Positions 1 to 8,637 are shown, counted from the stretch's first letter. The stretch is DNA of 64,000 nt from Nucisporomicrobium flavum (GCF_016464385.1 NZ_JADMLH010000008.1:191688-255687), one strand, 5' to 3'. Notes: a model not told the origin generated them from the sequence alone. Made by a program: numbers and translations.

Positions 1-27
1 CGCAGGACGGGCCGCGCACTCAAGCCG

Positions 28-912
28 TCAGCGGTGCAGCCACGCCAGCAGATCTGCCGGTGCCAGTTCGGCTGTTCTGTGCTCGTACCGGAGAAGCTCT
101 TCGGAGGTGAGGAGCTCGCGGCCGGCGCCGGACGTCCCGCGGCGGAAGAAGGCGTTGCGGTCCTTCATGATGCCGGCCGGGTCCGGGGCGAGACGGTCGG
201 CGCGCGCTCTCATCTGCGCGAACGTTGCGGCTTCGACGAGCGTCGGCCAGCGCTCCTCCGGTACGTCGATGGCCAGCCGGGCGGCGAGGCGTCGCATCTC
301 GCCTTCGAGGTTGTTCGCCAGGTCGGTGTAGTGCAGCAGGACGACGTTCGGGTCGTCGCGGCGACGCCAGGCGTCTGACAGGTGCCACATGACTCCCGGT
401 AGCGAATCGAGCGACTCCGCCGGCTCGACCTCGTTGTTGATCCAGTCAACGAGGGAGTCGTGGAGGGGGCGGGCCTCCGGAGCCGGCTCGTCGGCCGCGG
501 GCGGGTCCTGGCCCGGGTTGAGGAGTTCGGCGATGCGCGCGCGGTTGAGGTTGTCGCCCTGGTGGAAGAGGGAGACCGCCATGTCGAGCGGGTGCCGGGC
601 GACCACGACGTACGTTGCTCTCGGGTCGAGGGGGATTCCGTCCAGCGGCGTGTGGGTCTTGATGAAGCGGCGGTGCTGCTGCTTCTCCAGGCGGGCATAG
701 ACCTCGTCGCGGGGCACGATCAGCCAGTCCAGCCACGGCGACAGCTCCGGGAGCGGTGCCGGCAGCTCGGGGTCCTGGAAGACGAGCAGCGCACAGATCA
801 TCTGCGCCCACGTCGTGCCGCTTTTCGATCGGGTACTGATCACGATGTCGCCCTGGCGGAACGGGAAGCCGTCCCAGCGGGCGCTGTCCTCGTCGGGGGA
901 GCGGTAGCGCAT
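28..912 (-). CDS. PAPS-dependent sulfotransferase family protein
   Basis: Predicted cytosolic sulfotransferase that would move a sulfuryl group from PAPS to an acceptor that cannot be told from sequence. The 5'-phosphosulfate loop RSKSGTTW is at about residues 28-35, with the key Lys at 30. An Arg/Ser pair in RHPLDMAVS fits the 3'-phosphate site, and FRRGTSGAGRE near the C-terminus fits the second 3'-phosphate motif. At 294 aa the length is normal for the family. The ATG at 912 is preferred because the protein then begins MRYRSPDED; a TTG at 921, preceded by GGGGTGA, is the alternative. It stands alone, divergent from the NUDIX gene. Confidence 0.88.
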   Translation of the reverse strand: MRYRSPDEDSARWDGFPFRQGDIVISTRSKSGTTWAQMICALLVFQDPELPAPLPELSPWLDWLIVPRDEVYARLEKQQHRRFIKTHTPLDGIPLDPRATYVVVARHPLDMAVSLFHQGDNLNRARIAELLNPGQDPPAADEPAPEARPLHDSLVDWINNEVEPAESLDSLPGVMWHLSDAWRRRDDPNVVLLHYTDLANNLEGEMRRLAARLAIDVPEERWPTLVEAATFAQMRARADRLAPDPAGIMKDRNAFFRRGTSGAGRELLTSEELLRYEHRTAELAPADLLAWLHR

Positions 913-1040
913 TCCGCCCAAGCTAGGTCACCCCGTCACGCTGCGCGACCCCTTTCCGAGCCACGGGTACGGGCTTTCGTTCGCGTGTGCGTGCCTCTTC
1001 GTTCGCGCGGGCTTCGCCTCATCGTGAGTAGCCTTCACTC

Positions 1041-1439
1041 GTGAGTGGACGGAAACGAGCCGCGGCGATCATCGTGCGGGACGGGCGAGTGCTGATGGTG
1101 CACGAGCGGAGCCGGCGCGACGGCGGCCGCGAATGGTGGACGCTGCCGGGTGGCGGGATCGACCCGGGCGAGACCCCGGAGGACGCCGTACGGCGTGAGG
1201 TCCTGGAAGAGGTGGGGCTCGTCGTCAAGGAGGCGCGGTACCTGCAGGATGTGCCGTACCCGTCGGGCATGACCTCGGTGTTCGCGTGCACGGTGGGCGA
1301 CGGCGAGCCGGAGCTCGGGCCGCACCTCGGCGGGCCGGAGCCGATCGGGCTGGCCTGGGTGCCGCTGCCGGACGTGGAGCCGGGGGCTGGAGGGCTGGTG
1401 CCGATCCCGCCCATGATCATTGCGATGCGGCTGGAGTAG
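1041..1439 (+). CDS. NUDIX hydrolase
   Basis: Small (132 aa) Nudix hydrolase that would cleave a nucleoside-diphosphate-linked substrate. The Nudix box is complete: the G at 38, E at 44, R52-E53, E56-E57 and G59 match GX5EX7REUXEEXGU and bind the catalytic metal. The start is a GTG directly after a short divergent intergenic region with the sulfotransferase; no strong ribosome site is seen, so leaderless translation is possible. The substrate is unknown: the family includes ADP-ribose, dNTP and mRNA-cap enzymes, and nothing outside the box discriminates. The reading frame is intact and of typical single-domain length. Confidence 0.9.
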   Translation: MSGRKRAAAIIVRDGRVLMVHERSRRDGGREWWTLPGGGIDPGETPEDAVRREVLEEVGLVVKEARYLQDVPYPSGMTSVFACTVGDGEPELGPHLGGPEPIGLAWVPLPDVEPGAGGLVPIPPMIIAMRLE

Positions 1440-1660
1440 GCGGCCGAGCCGGGGTGGCCTTGCCGCACCTGTGCCCTGAACGGCTTCGACCTGCTCCTCA
1501 GCGTCGGCAGGCTGGCCATAGCGCGGTGAAGTTGGCGGGACCGAACCGGTCGCTGATGAGCCCGGCCAGCACGTCGCACCCAAGGAGCCGTTGAGGCAGC
1601 GAGCCAGCGAGCCATCGACCCAGCGGGGCGTCGAGGCGTCGAGGAGCTGCCTGGCCTCGG

Positions 1661-2137
1661 TCAATCCCGGTGTCGGGGGATCGGCTTCGTGGAGTCGGGG
1701 TGGGCTGCGCCCGGGGTAGGCGTCCCGCTCGTCGGAGCCGGTTCCCGCGGGGAGGCCGGGGCGCGGCTGATGCTGCGGCGACGTTCCGTGACGAAGTAGG
1801 CGCTGCTGAGGGCGTACGCGAAAGTCAGAAGGAGCCCGACGGCCCGGACCCTCAGCGGGACGACGGCCGGGAGCGCGACGGCCAGAGCGGCCGCCGACCA
1901 GATCGCGAGCAGGGTCGCGTTGGCGGTGTCATGCGCGGCCCAGCGCGCGGTCCGGCGGCGCGCCTGGCGATGAATTTCGGTCAGCAGCGCGTGACCCATG
2001 CCGAGCGCGAGCAGACCGAGCAGCACGGTGGCGAAGATCGACTGGGCACCGCCGGCGACGGCCGCGACGGCCATACCGCCGGTGAGCAGGGCGAGGCCGC
2101 TGACCGTGCCGACCCGTGCGCTGCGTCTTTCCTCCAC
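1661..2137 (-). CDS. Small multi-pass membrane protein, function unknown
   Basis: A 158-aa protein with four predicted membrane segments (about residues 10-30, 35-52, 72-90 and 95-112) and a basic, Pro/Ser/Thr-rich C-terminal tail of about 40 residues, likely cytoplasmic. I do not recognise a family. The pattern of short hydrophobic helices followed by an RRRS stop-transfer sequence is consistent with a real inner membrane protein. The start used is a GTG; a start a few codons later is possible because no clear ribosome-binding site is visible. It is convergent with the NUDIX gene, across 220 bp with nothing recognisable, and divergent from the YbaK gene. Confidence 0.6.
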   Translation of the reverse strand: MEERRSARVGTVSGLALLTGGMAVAAVAGGAQSIFATVLLGLLALGMGHALLTEIHRQARRRTARWAAHDTANATLLAIWSAAALAVALPAVVPLRVRAVGLLLTFAYALSSAYFVTERRRSISRAPASPREPAPTSGTPTPGAAHPDSTKPIPRHRD

Positions 2138-2239
2138 ATCACATGACAGTCGGCAGGATCGGGGTCGGACTGAGCGGGGGGTCGGTCTGATTATGGGTAC
2201 GGCTGGTGCGCGAGCTCGATGTGATTGGCCGCGTGGGCA

Positions 2240-2507
2240 GCTTGGCTCGGTGGGGTTGGCGGTCTTCTCGATGTGGGCGGCTTGGTTCAGTGGGGGCCGG
2301 CGGTCTTCTCGATTGGCCGCGACGCGGTGAGGCGGGCAGGCCTTCGGGCGGCCGGGACACCCGGCGCCCGGTTGAGGCGGGCCACCGGGCTGCCGCTGAG
2401 GCGTGCGTCCCGGGCCGGCACGCGGCCAGGACGTTGCCGGGTGTCGACGGTCTTATCGAGGGGCCGCGACGGGGTGGGTTGGGCAGGTTTTGTGGTGGCC
2501 GGGACAC
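2240..2507. repeat. Degenerate direct repeats in a 420-bp intergenic region
   Basis: Between the membrane-protein gene and ybaK no gene is convincing, but the DNA is repetitive. A 60-bp stretch at 2301-2360 recurs at 2448-2507 with 12 mismatches (80% identity), both starting CGGTCTT. A shorter element ending GGCGGTCTTCTCGAT occurs at 2240-2274 and again about 40 bp later. The copies look like decayed duplications of non-coding sequence. Confidence 0.6.
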
Positions 2508-2559
2508 TGCCGGATGCCGACGGCGGGCTGAGTGGTTGGCCGGTCGGAATGCGGGCAGG

Positions 2560-3120
2560 ATGACGGGCGTGATGGGATCTCTGAAGCTCGAGCCTGCGAT
2601 CGCTCGCCTGGACCTGCTCGCCCGGCCGGTCGCTGCCGCGCTCGAGGTGTGGCCGGCGGATGCGCCGATCGACGGTGACCACGTGCTGGTGGCGCCGATC
2701 GACGGCGAGCTGGCCGACACCGCGGCCTTCTGCGAGGCGTACGGGGTGGGGCTCGAGCAGTCCGCGAACTGCGTGATCGCGGCCGGCCGCCGCGGCGAAG
2801 TGACCCGGCATGCGGCCTGCGTCGTCCTGTCCACCACGCGCGCGGACGTCAACGGTGTGGTGCGGCGGCACCTCGACGTGCGCAAGGCCAGCTTCGCGCC
2901 GATGGACGACGCGGTGCGGCTGACCGGCATGGAGTACGGGGGCATCACCCCGATCGGGCTGCCGAAGTCGTGGCCGGTGCTGGTCGACTCTCGGGTGGTC
3001 GCGATGCCGCACGTGATCATCGGATCGGGCGTACGGCACAGCAAGATCGCCATTGCGGGGCCGGCGTTGGGGGCGCTGCCCGGGGCCGAGGTGATCGAGG
3101 GACTGGCCCGTGAGGCGTAG
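2560..3120 (+). CDS. YbaK/ProX-type aminoacyl-tRNA deacylase domain protein
   Basis: 186-aa protein of the YbaK/EbsC superfamily, free-standing trans-editing proteins that hydrolyse mischarged aminoacyl-tRNA (Cys- or Ala-tRNA(Pro) in studied members). The family's catalytic-site Lys lies in RKASFA (K109) and the diagnostic GGITPIG turn is at 127-133. It is a little longer than E. coli YbaK. Prolyl-tRNA synthetase is encoded 2 kb away, so a role in proline-tRNA quality control is an attractive inference, but the substrate cannot be assigned. The start ATG at 2560 follows GGGCAGG; the frame stays open further upstream through the repeat region, and an ATG at 2572 is a second choice. Confidence 0.82.
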   Translation: MTGVMGSLKLEPAIARLDLLARPVAAALEVWPADAPIDGDHVLVAPIDGELADTAAFCEAYGVGLEQSANCVIAAGRRGEVTRHAACVVLSTTRADVNGVVRRHLDVRKASFAPMDDAVRLTGMEYGGITPIGLPKSWPVLVDSRVVAMPHVIIGSGVRHSKIAIAGPALGALPGAEVIEGLAREA

Positions 3121-3140
3121 CGGCCGGCCGGTCTAGCTTG

Positions 3141-3154
3141 GTTTCACGTGGAAC
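3141..3154. promoter_or_regulatory. parS: Candidate parS (ParB-binding) site
   Basis: GTTTCACGTGGAAC matches the actinomycete parS core GTTTCACGTGAAAC at 13 of 14 positions and keeps the central CACGTG. It sits in the 35-bp gap between the stop codons of two convergent genes, a place free of coding and promoter constraint. parS sites cluster around oriC, and the growth/division gene block in this window is typically origin-proximal. No second good match was seen in the 64 kb. Confidence 0.7.
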
Positions 3155-3155
3155 A

Positions 3156-3797
3156 TCATCGAGCCGCGTCGACGGCCTCACGGCGGGCGATCTCGTCGAG
3201 GGCCTGCCGGAGCACCGCTACCTCCTGAGCGCCCTGCACCGCGTACTTCCGGTCGATCACGAACGTCGGAACGCTGGTGATGCCCAGCTCGCGCGCCTCC
3301 AGCAGGTCAGCGTTCACCGCGTCCGTCCCAGCGGGCGACGCGAGGTAGGCCAGTGCAGCCTCCTCGTCGAGGCCGATGGAACCTGCGAGCCGCGCCAGGG
3401 CGGCGTGGTTCCCGATGTCGACGCCCTGCTCGAAATGCGCGCGCTGCAGCGTCTCGATCATCATCAGCTGGAGGTCCTGCCCGGCTGCCCACGCGATGAG
3501 CCGGTGCGCGTCGAACGTGTTCGCGTTGATCGCCCGGTCGAAATCGAGCGCGAGCCCGCCGGCCGCACCGATGGCGGTGACGTGCGCGAACATCTGCTCC
3601 GCACGCTGCGCGCCGCCGAACTTCTGCGCGAGGGCCTGCTTCGTCGGCACCGGCTGCGGCACGGGACTCGGATCCAATTGGTACGCCCGAAACGTGACAG
3701 TCACGTCCCCGGTGAACCCGTCGAGCGCCTCCTCCAGCCGACGCTTGCCGATGTAGCACCACGGGCAGACGACGTCCGACCACACCTCGATGTTCAC
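3156..3797 (-). CDS. DsbA/FrnE-like thioredoxin-fold oxidoreductase
   Basis: 213-aa cytoplasmic DsbA-family protein (FrnE / 2-hydroxychromene-2-carboxylate isomerase superfamily) with the redox motif CPWC at residues 11-14 and a cis-proline loop TSVPTF with Pro177. No signal peptide or membrane helix is present, so it probably acts on cytosolic thiols. Its GTG start overlaps the sufE stop as GTGA, indicating translational coupling to the sulfur-transfer gene upstream. Family members include disulfide isomerases and polyketide-associated oxidoreductases; the specific substrate is unknown. It ends at the candidate parS site. Confidence 0.88.
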   Translation of the reverse strand: MNIEVWSDVVCPWCYIGKRRLEEALDGFTGDVTVTFRAYQLDPSPVPQPVPTKQALAQKFGGAQRAEQMFAHVTAIGAAGGLALDFDRAINANTFDAHRLIAWAAGQDLQLMMIETLQRAHFEQGVDIGNHAALARLAGSIGLDEEAALAYLASPAGTDAVNADLLEARELGITSVPTFVIDRKYAVQGAQEVAVLRQALDEIARREAVDAAR

Positions 3798-4231
3798 GCT
3801 CGGGCCTCTTCCTGCTCGCGGATCTGACGCTTGAGCCGAGCCAGGATCGCCGTCCCGCCACGGATGCGCAGCGGACTGATCGCCGTGGCCAGGCCCATCC
3901 TGCTGTACAGGTCGTCGGGCACGGTGAGGATCTCGCCCGCCGAGGCGCCCTCGAGCCCTTCCGACAGGATGCCCGCGAAGGCCCGCGTGGTCGGCGCCTC
4001 GGGCGGGCAGTCGAACCACGTCTTGACCGTCTCGTCCGGCTGCACCTCGGCGCGGAGGAAGAACTGCGTCTGGCACTCCGGCACCTGTTCCATGCCCTCG
4101 TGATCCTTGAGCTCGGCGGGCAGGGGAGGCACCGAGTCGGCGAACTCCAGGAGCATCTCGAGCACGACCTCCCGAGGCGCGGAGGAGAACTCGTCGACGA
4201 TCTCGGCCAGCTTCGGCGGCATGTCGCTCAC
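3794..4231 (-). CDS. sufE: SufE-family cysteine desulfuration protein
   Basis: 145-aa SufE-like protein that accepts persulfide sulfur from a cysteine desulfurase for Fe-S assembly. The acceptor cysteine is C53 in VPECQT, and the C-terminal RIRGGTAILARLK segment is typical of the fold. The GTG start at 4231 gives MSDMPPKL; an ATG three codons later is possible. The gene is coupled to the DsbA-like gene by a 4-bp overlap. In many actinomycetes sufE sits beside a rhodanese; here the rhodanese (7679) is 3.5 kb away, on the other strand. Confidence 0.88.
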   Translation of the reverse strand: MSDMPPKLAEIVDEFSSAPREVVLEMLLEFADSVPPLPAELKDHEGMEQVPECQTQFFLRAEVQPDETVKTWFDCPPEAPTTRAFAGILSEGLEGASAGEILTVPDDLYSRMGLATAISPLRIRGGTAILARLKRQIREQEEARA

Positions 4232-4530
4232 GGATGTGACCCTACGTCGCCCAAGCACCCATCGCCGGTCCCGCCGGCCGGCCAACCGGGTGTCGATGGC
4301 CACGTCCGTCCCGGCCAGCTGTCGACGATCAGCCGGTGCGCGCCAACGAGCCTTGCACCGTCTGGCCGCCGCCCGACGACCAAGTCGTTGACGATCAGCT
4401 GGAGCATCAACGCGTCCCGCAACCGGCGGTCCCGGCGCCGGTGAGCGAGTCGGCAGGCAAGCCCTGCCGGACGGGTCGCGCCAGCGCCTCGTGCCGCGCG
4501 CGTACAGATCGGCGGCCCGGGCCGAATGGG
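4232..4530. other. 300-bp gap with no confident gene
   Basis: No intact gene is evident. The minus strand holds a short open stretch (4228-4422) with coding-like residue composition (a hydrophobic LMLQLIVNDLVVG run) but no start context, no recognisable domain and an overlap with the sufE start. It may be a decayed gene fragment or simply non-coding DNA upstream of sufE. Confidence 0.35.
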
Positions 4531-4923
4531 TCAGGCCGGCGCTGAGGTCGGAACCAGGGCGACGTCGCTCAGGCTCAGAATCCCGACCACCTTGCGGTCG
4601 GCGTCGCACACCAGCAACCGGCGTACGCCGCGCTCGCGCATCGCCTGCACCGCCTCCTCCACCGTCGCGGCCTGCTCCACCATGATGAGCTCCACCGTGG
4701 CGATCGATGCCAGGGTCGTCGAGTGCGGCGGCAGACCTTCGGCGATCGCCCGGACCACGATGTCGCGGTCGGTGACCATGCCGGACATGGTGGGGCCGTT
4801 GGTCACGATGACGTCGCCGATGCCCTGGTCGCGCATGACCTGGGCCGCCTCGTCGAGCATCGTGTCGCCCGGCAGGTAGACGACCTTCCGGGTCATCACG
4901 TCCGCCACTGCCGTCCGAGCCAT
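4531..4923 (-). CDS. Tandem CBS-domain protein
   Basis: 130-aa stand-alone CBS pair (Bateman module). CBS1 spans about residues 9-60 and contains GMVTDRDIVVRA; CBS2 spans about 74-125 and contains VGILSLSDVAL. Such proteins bind adenine nucleotides and often respond to hypoxia or energy state in actinobacteria. The ATG at 4923 is chosen because CGGGGAGG lies just upstream on the coding strand. No fused effector domain is present, so it probably acts as a sensor or partner protein. It stands alone between sufE and proS on the same strand. Confidence 0.88.
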   Translation of the reverse strand: MARTAVADVMTRKVVYLPGDTMLDEAAQVMRDQGIGDVIVTNGPTMSGMVTDRDIVVRAIAEGLPPHSTTLASIATVELIMVEQAATVEEAVQAMRERGVRRLLVCDADRKVVGILSLSDVALVPTSAPA

Positions 4924-5034
4924 GGCTGTACCTCCCCGCGCTCGTACCCGCCCGTTACGCGAGCGGGTACCCGACCGTCTCATCGATTACACCCCGTGCC
5001 CCTCGGGCGAGGGATCGCCGCGGCCGGCCGCCGA

Positions 5035-6759
5035 TCAGCCTGCGACGGCATCGACGACCTCCGGCAGGGCGACGTCGCGGCGTTCACCCGTACGGCGATC
5101 GCGTAGTTCCGCGTACCCCTCGGACAGACGGCGGCCGACCACGACGCAGCGTCGGATGCCGATCAGCTCCGCATCGGTGAACTTGACCCCGGCCGACAGT
5201 TGCGGCCGGTCGTCGACCAGCACGCGCAGCCCCGCGGCCGACAGGTGCGACGCGAGCTCGAGCGCCGCCGGTATCTGCCCCTCCTTGCCGGCGCCGATGA
5301 CGTGCACGTCGGCCGGAGCGACCTCGTCGGGCCAGATGATGCCGCGGTCGTCGTGGTGCTGCTCGGCGATCGAGGCCACCGCGCGGGAGATGCCGATGCC
5401 GTAGGACCCCATGGTCGGGCGTACGGGTCGCCCGACGGCGCCGAGCACGTCGACCTTGAACACATCGGTGTAGCGGCGGCCGAGCTGGAAGATGTGCCCG
5501 ATCTCGATGCCGCGGCGGATGGTCAGCGCACCCTCGCCGCACCGGGGGCAGGGGTCGCCGGCGCGGACCTCCGCCGCCTCGATCGTGCCGTCCGGTGTGA
5601 AGTCGCGTCCCGCTACGACGCAGGTCGCGTGCTTCCCGGGCTGGTTGGCGCCGGTCAACCATGCGCTCCCGGTGACGACGCGTGGATCGGCGAGGTATCG
5701 CACCTTGAGACCTTGCGGACCGAGGTAGCCGCGGACGAGGTCGGGCCGGGAGGCGAAGTCGTCGAACATCGTCGCGGTGGCGGGGGCGATGGCCGCCTCC
5801 AGGCGCTTCATGTCGACCTCGCGGTCACCGGGAACGCCGATGACCAGCAGCTCGTCCTTCTTGCCGGGGTGGTGAACGGAGACGACCACGTTCTTGAGGG
5901 TGTCCGCCGCCGTCCAGTCGGTGCGGCCGTCGAGCGCGCGGGCGTTGGCCAGGTCGACGAGGGATGCGATCGTCGGCGTCGCGGGAGTGTCGTGGACGGT
6001 GAGCGCACCGTGCTCGCGGCTGTCCGGAGGCGGCGCGGGCGTCACCACGGCCTCGGTGTTAGCCGCGTAGTCGCACCGGGTGCAGCCGACGAAGGTGTCC
6101 TCTCCGACCTCCGACACGGCGAGGAACTCTTCGGACGCGGAGCCACCCATCGCCCCGGACACCGCCGACACGATGGTGTGGTCGAGTCCGAGCCGTTCGA
6201 AGATGCGCTGATAGGCCGCCCGGTGCTTCGCGTACGCCTCGCGCAGTCCTTCTTCCGACAGGTCGAACGAGTAGGAGTCCTTCATCAGGAACTCCCGGCC
6301 GCGCAGCAGCCCCGCGCGGGGACGCGCCTCGTCGCGGAACTTGGTCTGCACCTGGAAGAGGATCAGCGGGAAATCGCGGTAGGAGCTCGTCATGTCCTGC
6401 ACGAGCAGCGCGAACATCTCCTCGTGGGTCGGGGCGAGCAGGTAGTCGCCCCCGCGCCGGTCCTTCAGCCGGAAGATGTCGTCGCCGTACTCCGTCCAGC
6501 GTGCGGTGACGTCATAGGGCTCTCGCGGCAGGAGGGCCGGGAAGGCGACCTCCTGGCCGCCGATGCCGGCCATCTCCTCCCGGACGATCGCCGTGACGCG
6601 GTCGAGGACGAGTTTGCCGAGCGGCAGCCACGTGTATCCGCCCGGCGCCGCGCGGCGGATGTAACCGGCCCGCAGGAGCAGCCGATGGCTCGGCACCTCC
6701 GCTTCCGCCGGCTCCTCGCGCAGGGTCTTGAGCAGCATCGTGGACATTCGCGTGAGCAT
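5035..6759 (-). CDS. proS: Prolyl-tRNA synthetase (bacterial type with editing insertion)
   Basis: 574-aa class II aminoacyl-tRNA synthetase charging tRNA(Pro). Motif 2 (FRDEARPRAGLLRGREFLMK) and motif 3 (GSYGIGISRAVASIAEQ) are present, with the threonine-rich APTHEEMF loop between motif 1 and motif 2. The region at about residues 225-400, containing VVTGSAWLTGANQP, is the YbaK-like INS editing domain, and the C-terminal anticodon-binding domain follows. The length is normal for the bacterial (ProS1) form. The start MLTRMSTMLLK is preferred over a longer N-terminus. It is divergent from the SGNH hydrolase. Confidence 0.96.
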   Translation of the reverse strand: MLTRMSTMLLKTLREEPAEAEVPSHRLLLRAGYIRRAAPGGYTWLPLGKLVLDRVTAIVREEMAGIGGQEVAFPALLPREPYDVTARWTEYGDDIFRLKDRRGGDYLLAPTHEEMFALLVQDMTSSYRDFPLILFQVQTKFRDEARPRAGLLRGREFLMKDSYSFDLSEEGLREAYAKHRAAYQRIFERLGLDHTIVSAVSGAMGGSASEEFLAVSEVGEDTFVGCTRCDYAANTEAVVTPAPPPDSREHGALTVHDTPATPTIASLVDLANARALDGRTDWTAADTLKNVVVSVHHPGKKDELLVIGVPGDREVDMKRLEAAIAPATATMFDDFASRPDLVRGYLGPQGLKVRYLADPRVVTGSAWLTGANQPGKHATCVVAGRDFTPDGTIEAAEVRAGDPCPRCGEGALTIRRGIEIGHIFQLGRRYTDVFKVDVLGAVGRPVRPTMGSYGIGISRAVASIAEQHHDDRGIIWPDEVAPADVHVIGAGKEGQIPAALELASHLSAAGLRVLVDDRPQLSAGVKFTDAELIGIRRCVVVGRRLSEGYAELRDRRTGERRDVALPEVVDAVAG

Positions 6760-6908
6760 GCCCGAGAGCCTAGGGAGGCCCACCGACAGAAACATCCCGT
6801 TATCGCGCCCCTGCCCAGTGTCGCCAGCGTCACTCTGCCGTTCGTCGCCGACCGGTGGAAAACTCGCCTTGGATCTGCGACTGAGGAGACGTTCAGGGGG
6901 GCGGGGGC

Positions 6909-7682
6909 ATGACCTGGAAGAGCTTCGTGGCGATGGGTGACAGCTTCACCGAAGGCATGGATGACGACTATCCCGACGGGACCTACCGCGGGTGGGCAGA
7001 CCTGGTGGCGGCCCGGCTGGCCGTCGAGACCGGCCCCGATTTCGGGTACGCCAACCTGGCCGTCCGCGGCAAACTGCTCGACCAGGTTGTCGCCGAACAG
7101 GTGCAGCCGACCCTGGCGATGCGGCCTGACCTGGTCAGCTTCGCCGCGGGCGGCAACGACGTGCTGCGCCGCAAGGTGGACCCGTGGGGCCTCGTACACC
7201 GGCTCGATCCGGTCATCGGGCGGCTACGCGCAGCCGGCACCGACGTCATCCTCTTCCGGTTCGCGGACGTTACCGGCCACCTGCCGGGCCAGCGCATCGT
7301 CGGCCCTCGTGCTGCGGCGCTCAACGACGGCGTGCGTGAGCTGGCTCAGCGGCACGGCGCGTACCTCATAGATCTTTTCGCCGACGACGCCTTCCGGAAC
7401 CCGCTGATGTGGAGTGCGGACCGCTTGCATCTGTCGGCCGCCGGACATCGACGTGTCGCCGCCCACGTTCTGACCACGCTCGGCGTGGGCGTCGACGAGG
7501 AGTGGATGCTGGTCCCGCCGATGCCCGCGCCGACGCCCTGGCTCCTGGCCCGCGGCGCCGACCTGCGCTGGGCCGGGCAGCATTTCGCCCCCTGGCTGAA
7601 GCGGCGGCTCGTCGGCGACTCATCCGGTGACGAGGTCACGGCGAAGCGACCCCGGCTGGCTCCCATCGACGCGATAGCGTGA
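6909..7682 (+). CDS. SGNH/GDSL-family hydrolase
   Basis: 257-aa cytosolic esterase/lipase-like hydrolase. Block I GDSFTEG carries Ser12; block III GGND is at 81-84; block V has Asp171 and His174 in SADRLHLS, completing the catalytic triad. No signal peptide is predicted, unlike the secreted GDSL lipases. Substrate unknown: acyl esters or acetylated sugars are typical. Its stop overlaps the GTG start of the rhodanese gene (GTGA), suggesting the two are made together. A purine-rich stretch (GGGGGGCGGGGG) ending just before the ATG may serve as the ribosome site. Confidence 0.9.
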   Translation: MTWKSFVAMGDSFTEGMDDDYPDGTYRGWADLVAARLAVETGPDFGYANLAVRGKLLDQVVAEQVQPTLAMRPDLVSFAAGGNDVLRRKVDPWGLVHRLDPVIGRLRAAGTDVILFRFADVTGHLPGQRIVGPRAAALNDGVRELAQRHGAYLIDLFADDAFRNPLMWSADRLHLSAAGHRRVAAHVLTTLGVGVDEEWMLVPPMPAPTPWLLARGADLRWAGQHFAPWLKRRLVGDSSGDEVTAKRPRLAPIDAIA

Positions 7683-8587
7683 GTGACATGTCCGTTGCGA
7701 ACGACCCGGCGCCGTCTCTGCAGGCGTACGCCCACCCCGAGAAGCTGGTCACCACCGACTGGCTCGCCGCCAACCTCGACACCCCCGGCCTGGTGGTTGT
7801 CGAGTCGGATGAGGATGTCCTGCTCTACGACACCGGCCACATCCCCGGCGCCGTGAAGGTCGACTGGCACCTCGAGCTGAACGACCAGCTCACCCGCGAC
7901 TACCTGGACCCGGCCCAGTTCGCAGCGCTGTGCGAGGCCAAGGGCATCGGCCGGGACGACACGATCGTCTTCTACGGCGACAACTTCAACTGGTGGGCCG
8001 CGTACGCGCTCTGGGTCTTCAGCCTGTTCGGGCACCGCGACGTGCGGCTTCTGGACGGCGGCCGGCAGAAGTGGGTGGCTGAGGGACGGAAGACGACCCG
8101 GGAGAAGACGGTACGCCCGCCCGCGACGTACCCGATCCCCACGCGCGACGACAGCCAGCTCCGCGCCTTCCGTGACCAGGTGATGGCGCACCTCTCGAGC
8201 GGCCGTCCCCTCGTCGACGTGCGGTCCCCGCAGGAATACACGGGTGAGCTGACCCACATGGAGGCGTACCCGCAGGAGGGCGCGCTGCGCGGCGGGCACA
8301 TTCCCGGCGCGGTCAGCAAGCCGTGGAAGTCCGCCGCCAACGAGGACGGCACGTTCAAGCCGGCCGATGAGCTGACCAAGATCTATCAGGACGAGCTCGG
8401 CCTCGAATCGGGCGACGACATCATCGCGTACTGCCGGATCGGCGAGCGGTCGAGTCACACCTGGTTCGTGCTGCACCACCTGCTCGGCTACCCGCAGGTG
8501 CGGAACTACGACGGTTCCTGGACGGAGTGGGGAAACCTGGTCCGGGCGCCCATCGCCAAGGGTGCGGAGCCCGGCGGGCTCTCCTGA
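7679..8587 (+). CDS. sseA: Thiosulfate/3-mercaptopyruvate sulfurtransferase (tandem rhodanese)
   Basis: 302-aa protein with two rhodanese domains. The inactive N-terminal domain (about residues 22-145) is followed by the catalytic one (about 175-295), whose active-site Cys252 lies in CRIGERS. CRxGE(R/T)S-type loops usually mark thiosulfate sulfurtransferases. It moves sulfane sulfur to cyanide or to thiol acceptors and may supply sulfur for Fe-S or thiol metabolism together with the SufE/DsbA pair nearby. The GTG at 7679 overlaps the preceding stop; an in-frame ATG three codons later (7688) could be used instead. A strong terminator follows. Confidence 0.93.
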   Translation: MSDMSVANDPAPSLQAYAHPEKLVTTDWLAANLDTPGLVVVESDEDVLLYDTGHIPGAVKVDWHLELNDQLTRDYLDPAQFAALCEAKGIGRDDTIVFYGDNFNWWAAYALWVFSLFGHRDVRLLDGGRQKWVAEGRKTTREKTVRPPATYPIPTRDDSQLRAFRDQVMAHLSSGRPLVDVRSPQEYTGELTHMEAYPQEGALRGGHIPGAVSKPWKSAANEDGTFKPADELTKIYQDELGLESGDDIIAYCRIGERSSHTWFVLHHLLGYPQVRNYDGSWTEWGNLVRAPIAKGAEPGGLS

Positions 8588-8603
8588 CCTGCTGTTTCTC
8601 GCT

Positions 8604-8637
8604 GACGCCGTCCGGGTATCCGGACGGCGTCTTCTTT
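8604..8637 (+). terminator. Rho-independent terminator after sseA
   Basis: A perfect 12-bp stem (GACGCCGTCCGG with CCGGACGGCGTC), a GTAT tetraloop and a following TTCTTTT tract. It closes the SGNH hydrolase-rhodanese unit. Confidence 0.92.

Noticed and set aside
1019..1664. Overlapping minus-strand open frames across the NUDIX gene and the following gap
   Set aside because: They lack domains and oppose a complete Nudix box; the part beyond the NUDIX gene might be a decayed gene but cannot be supported.
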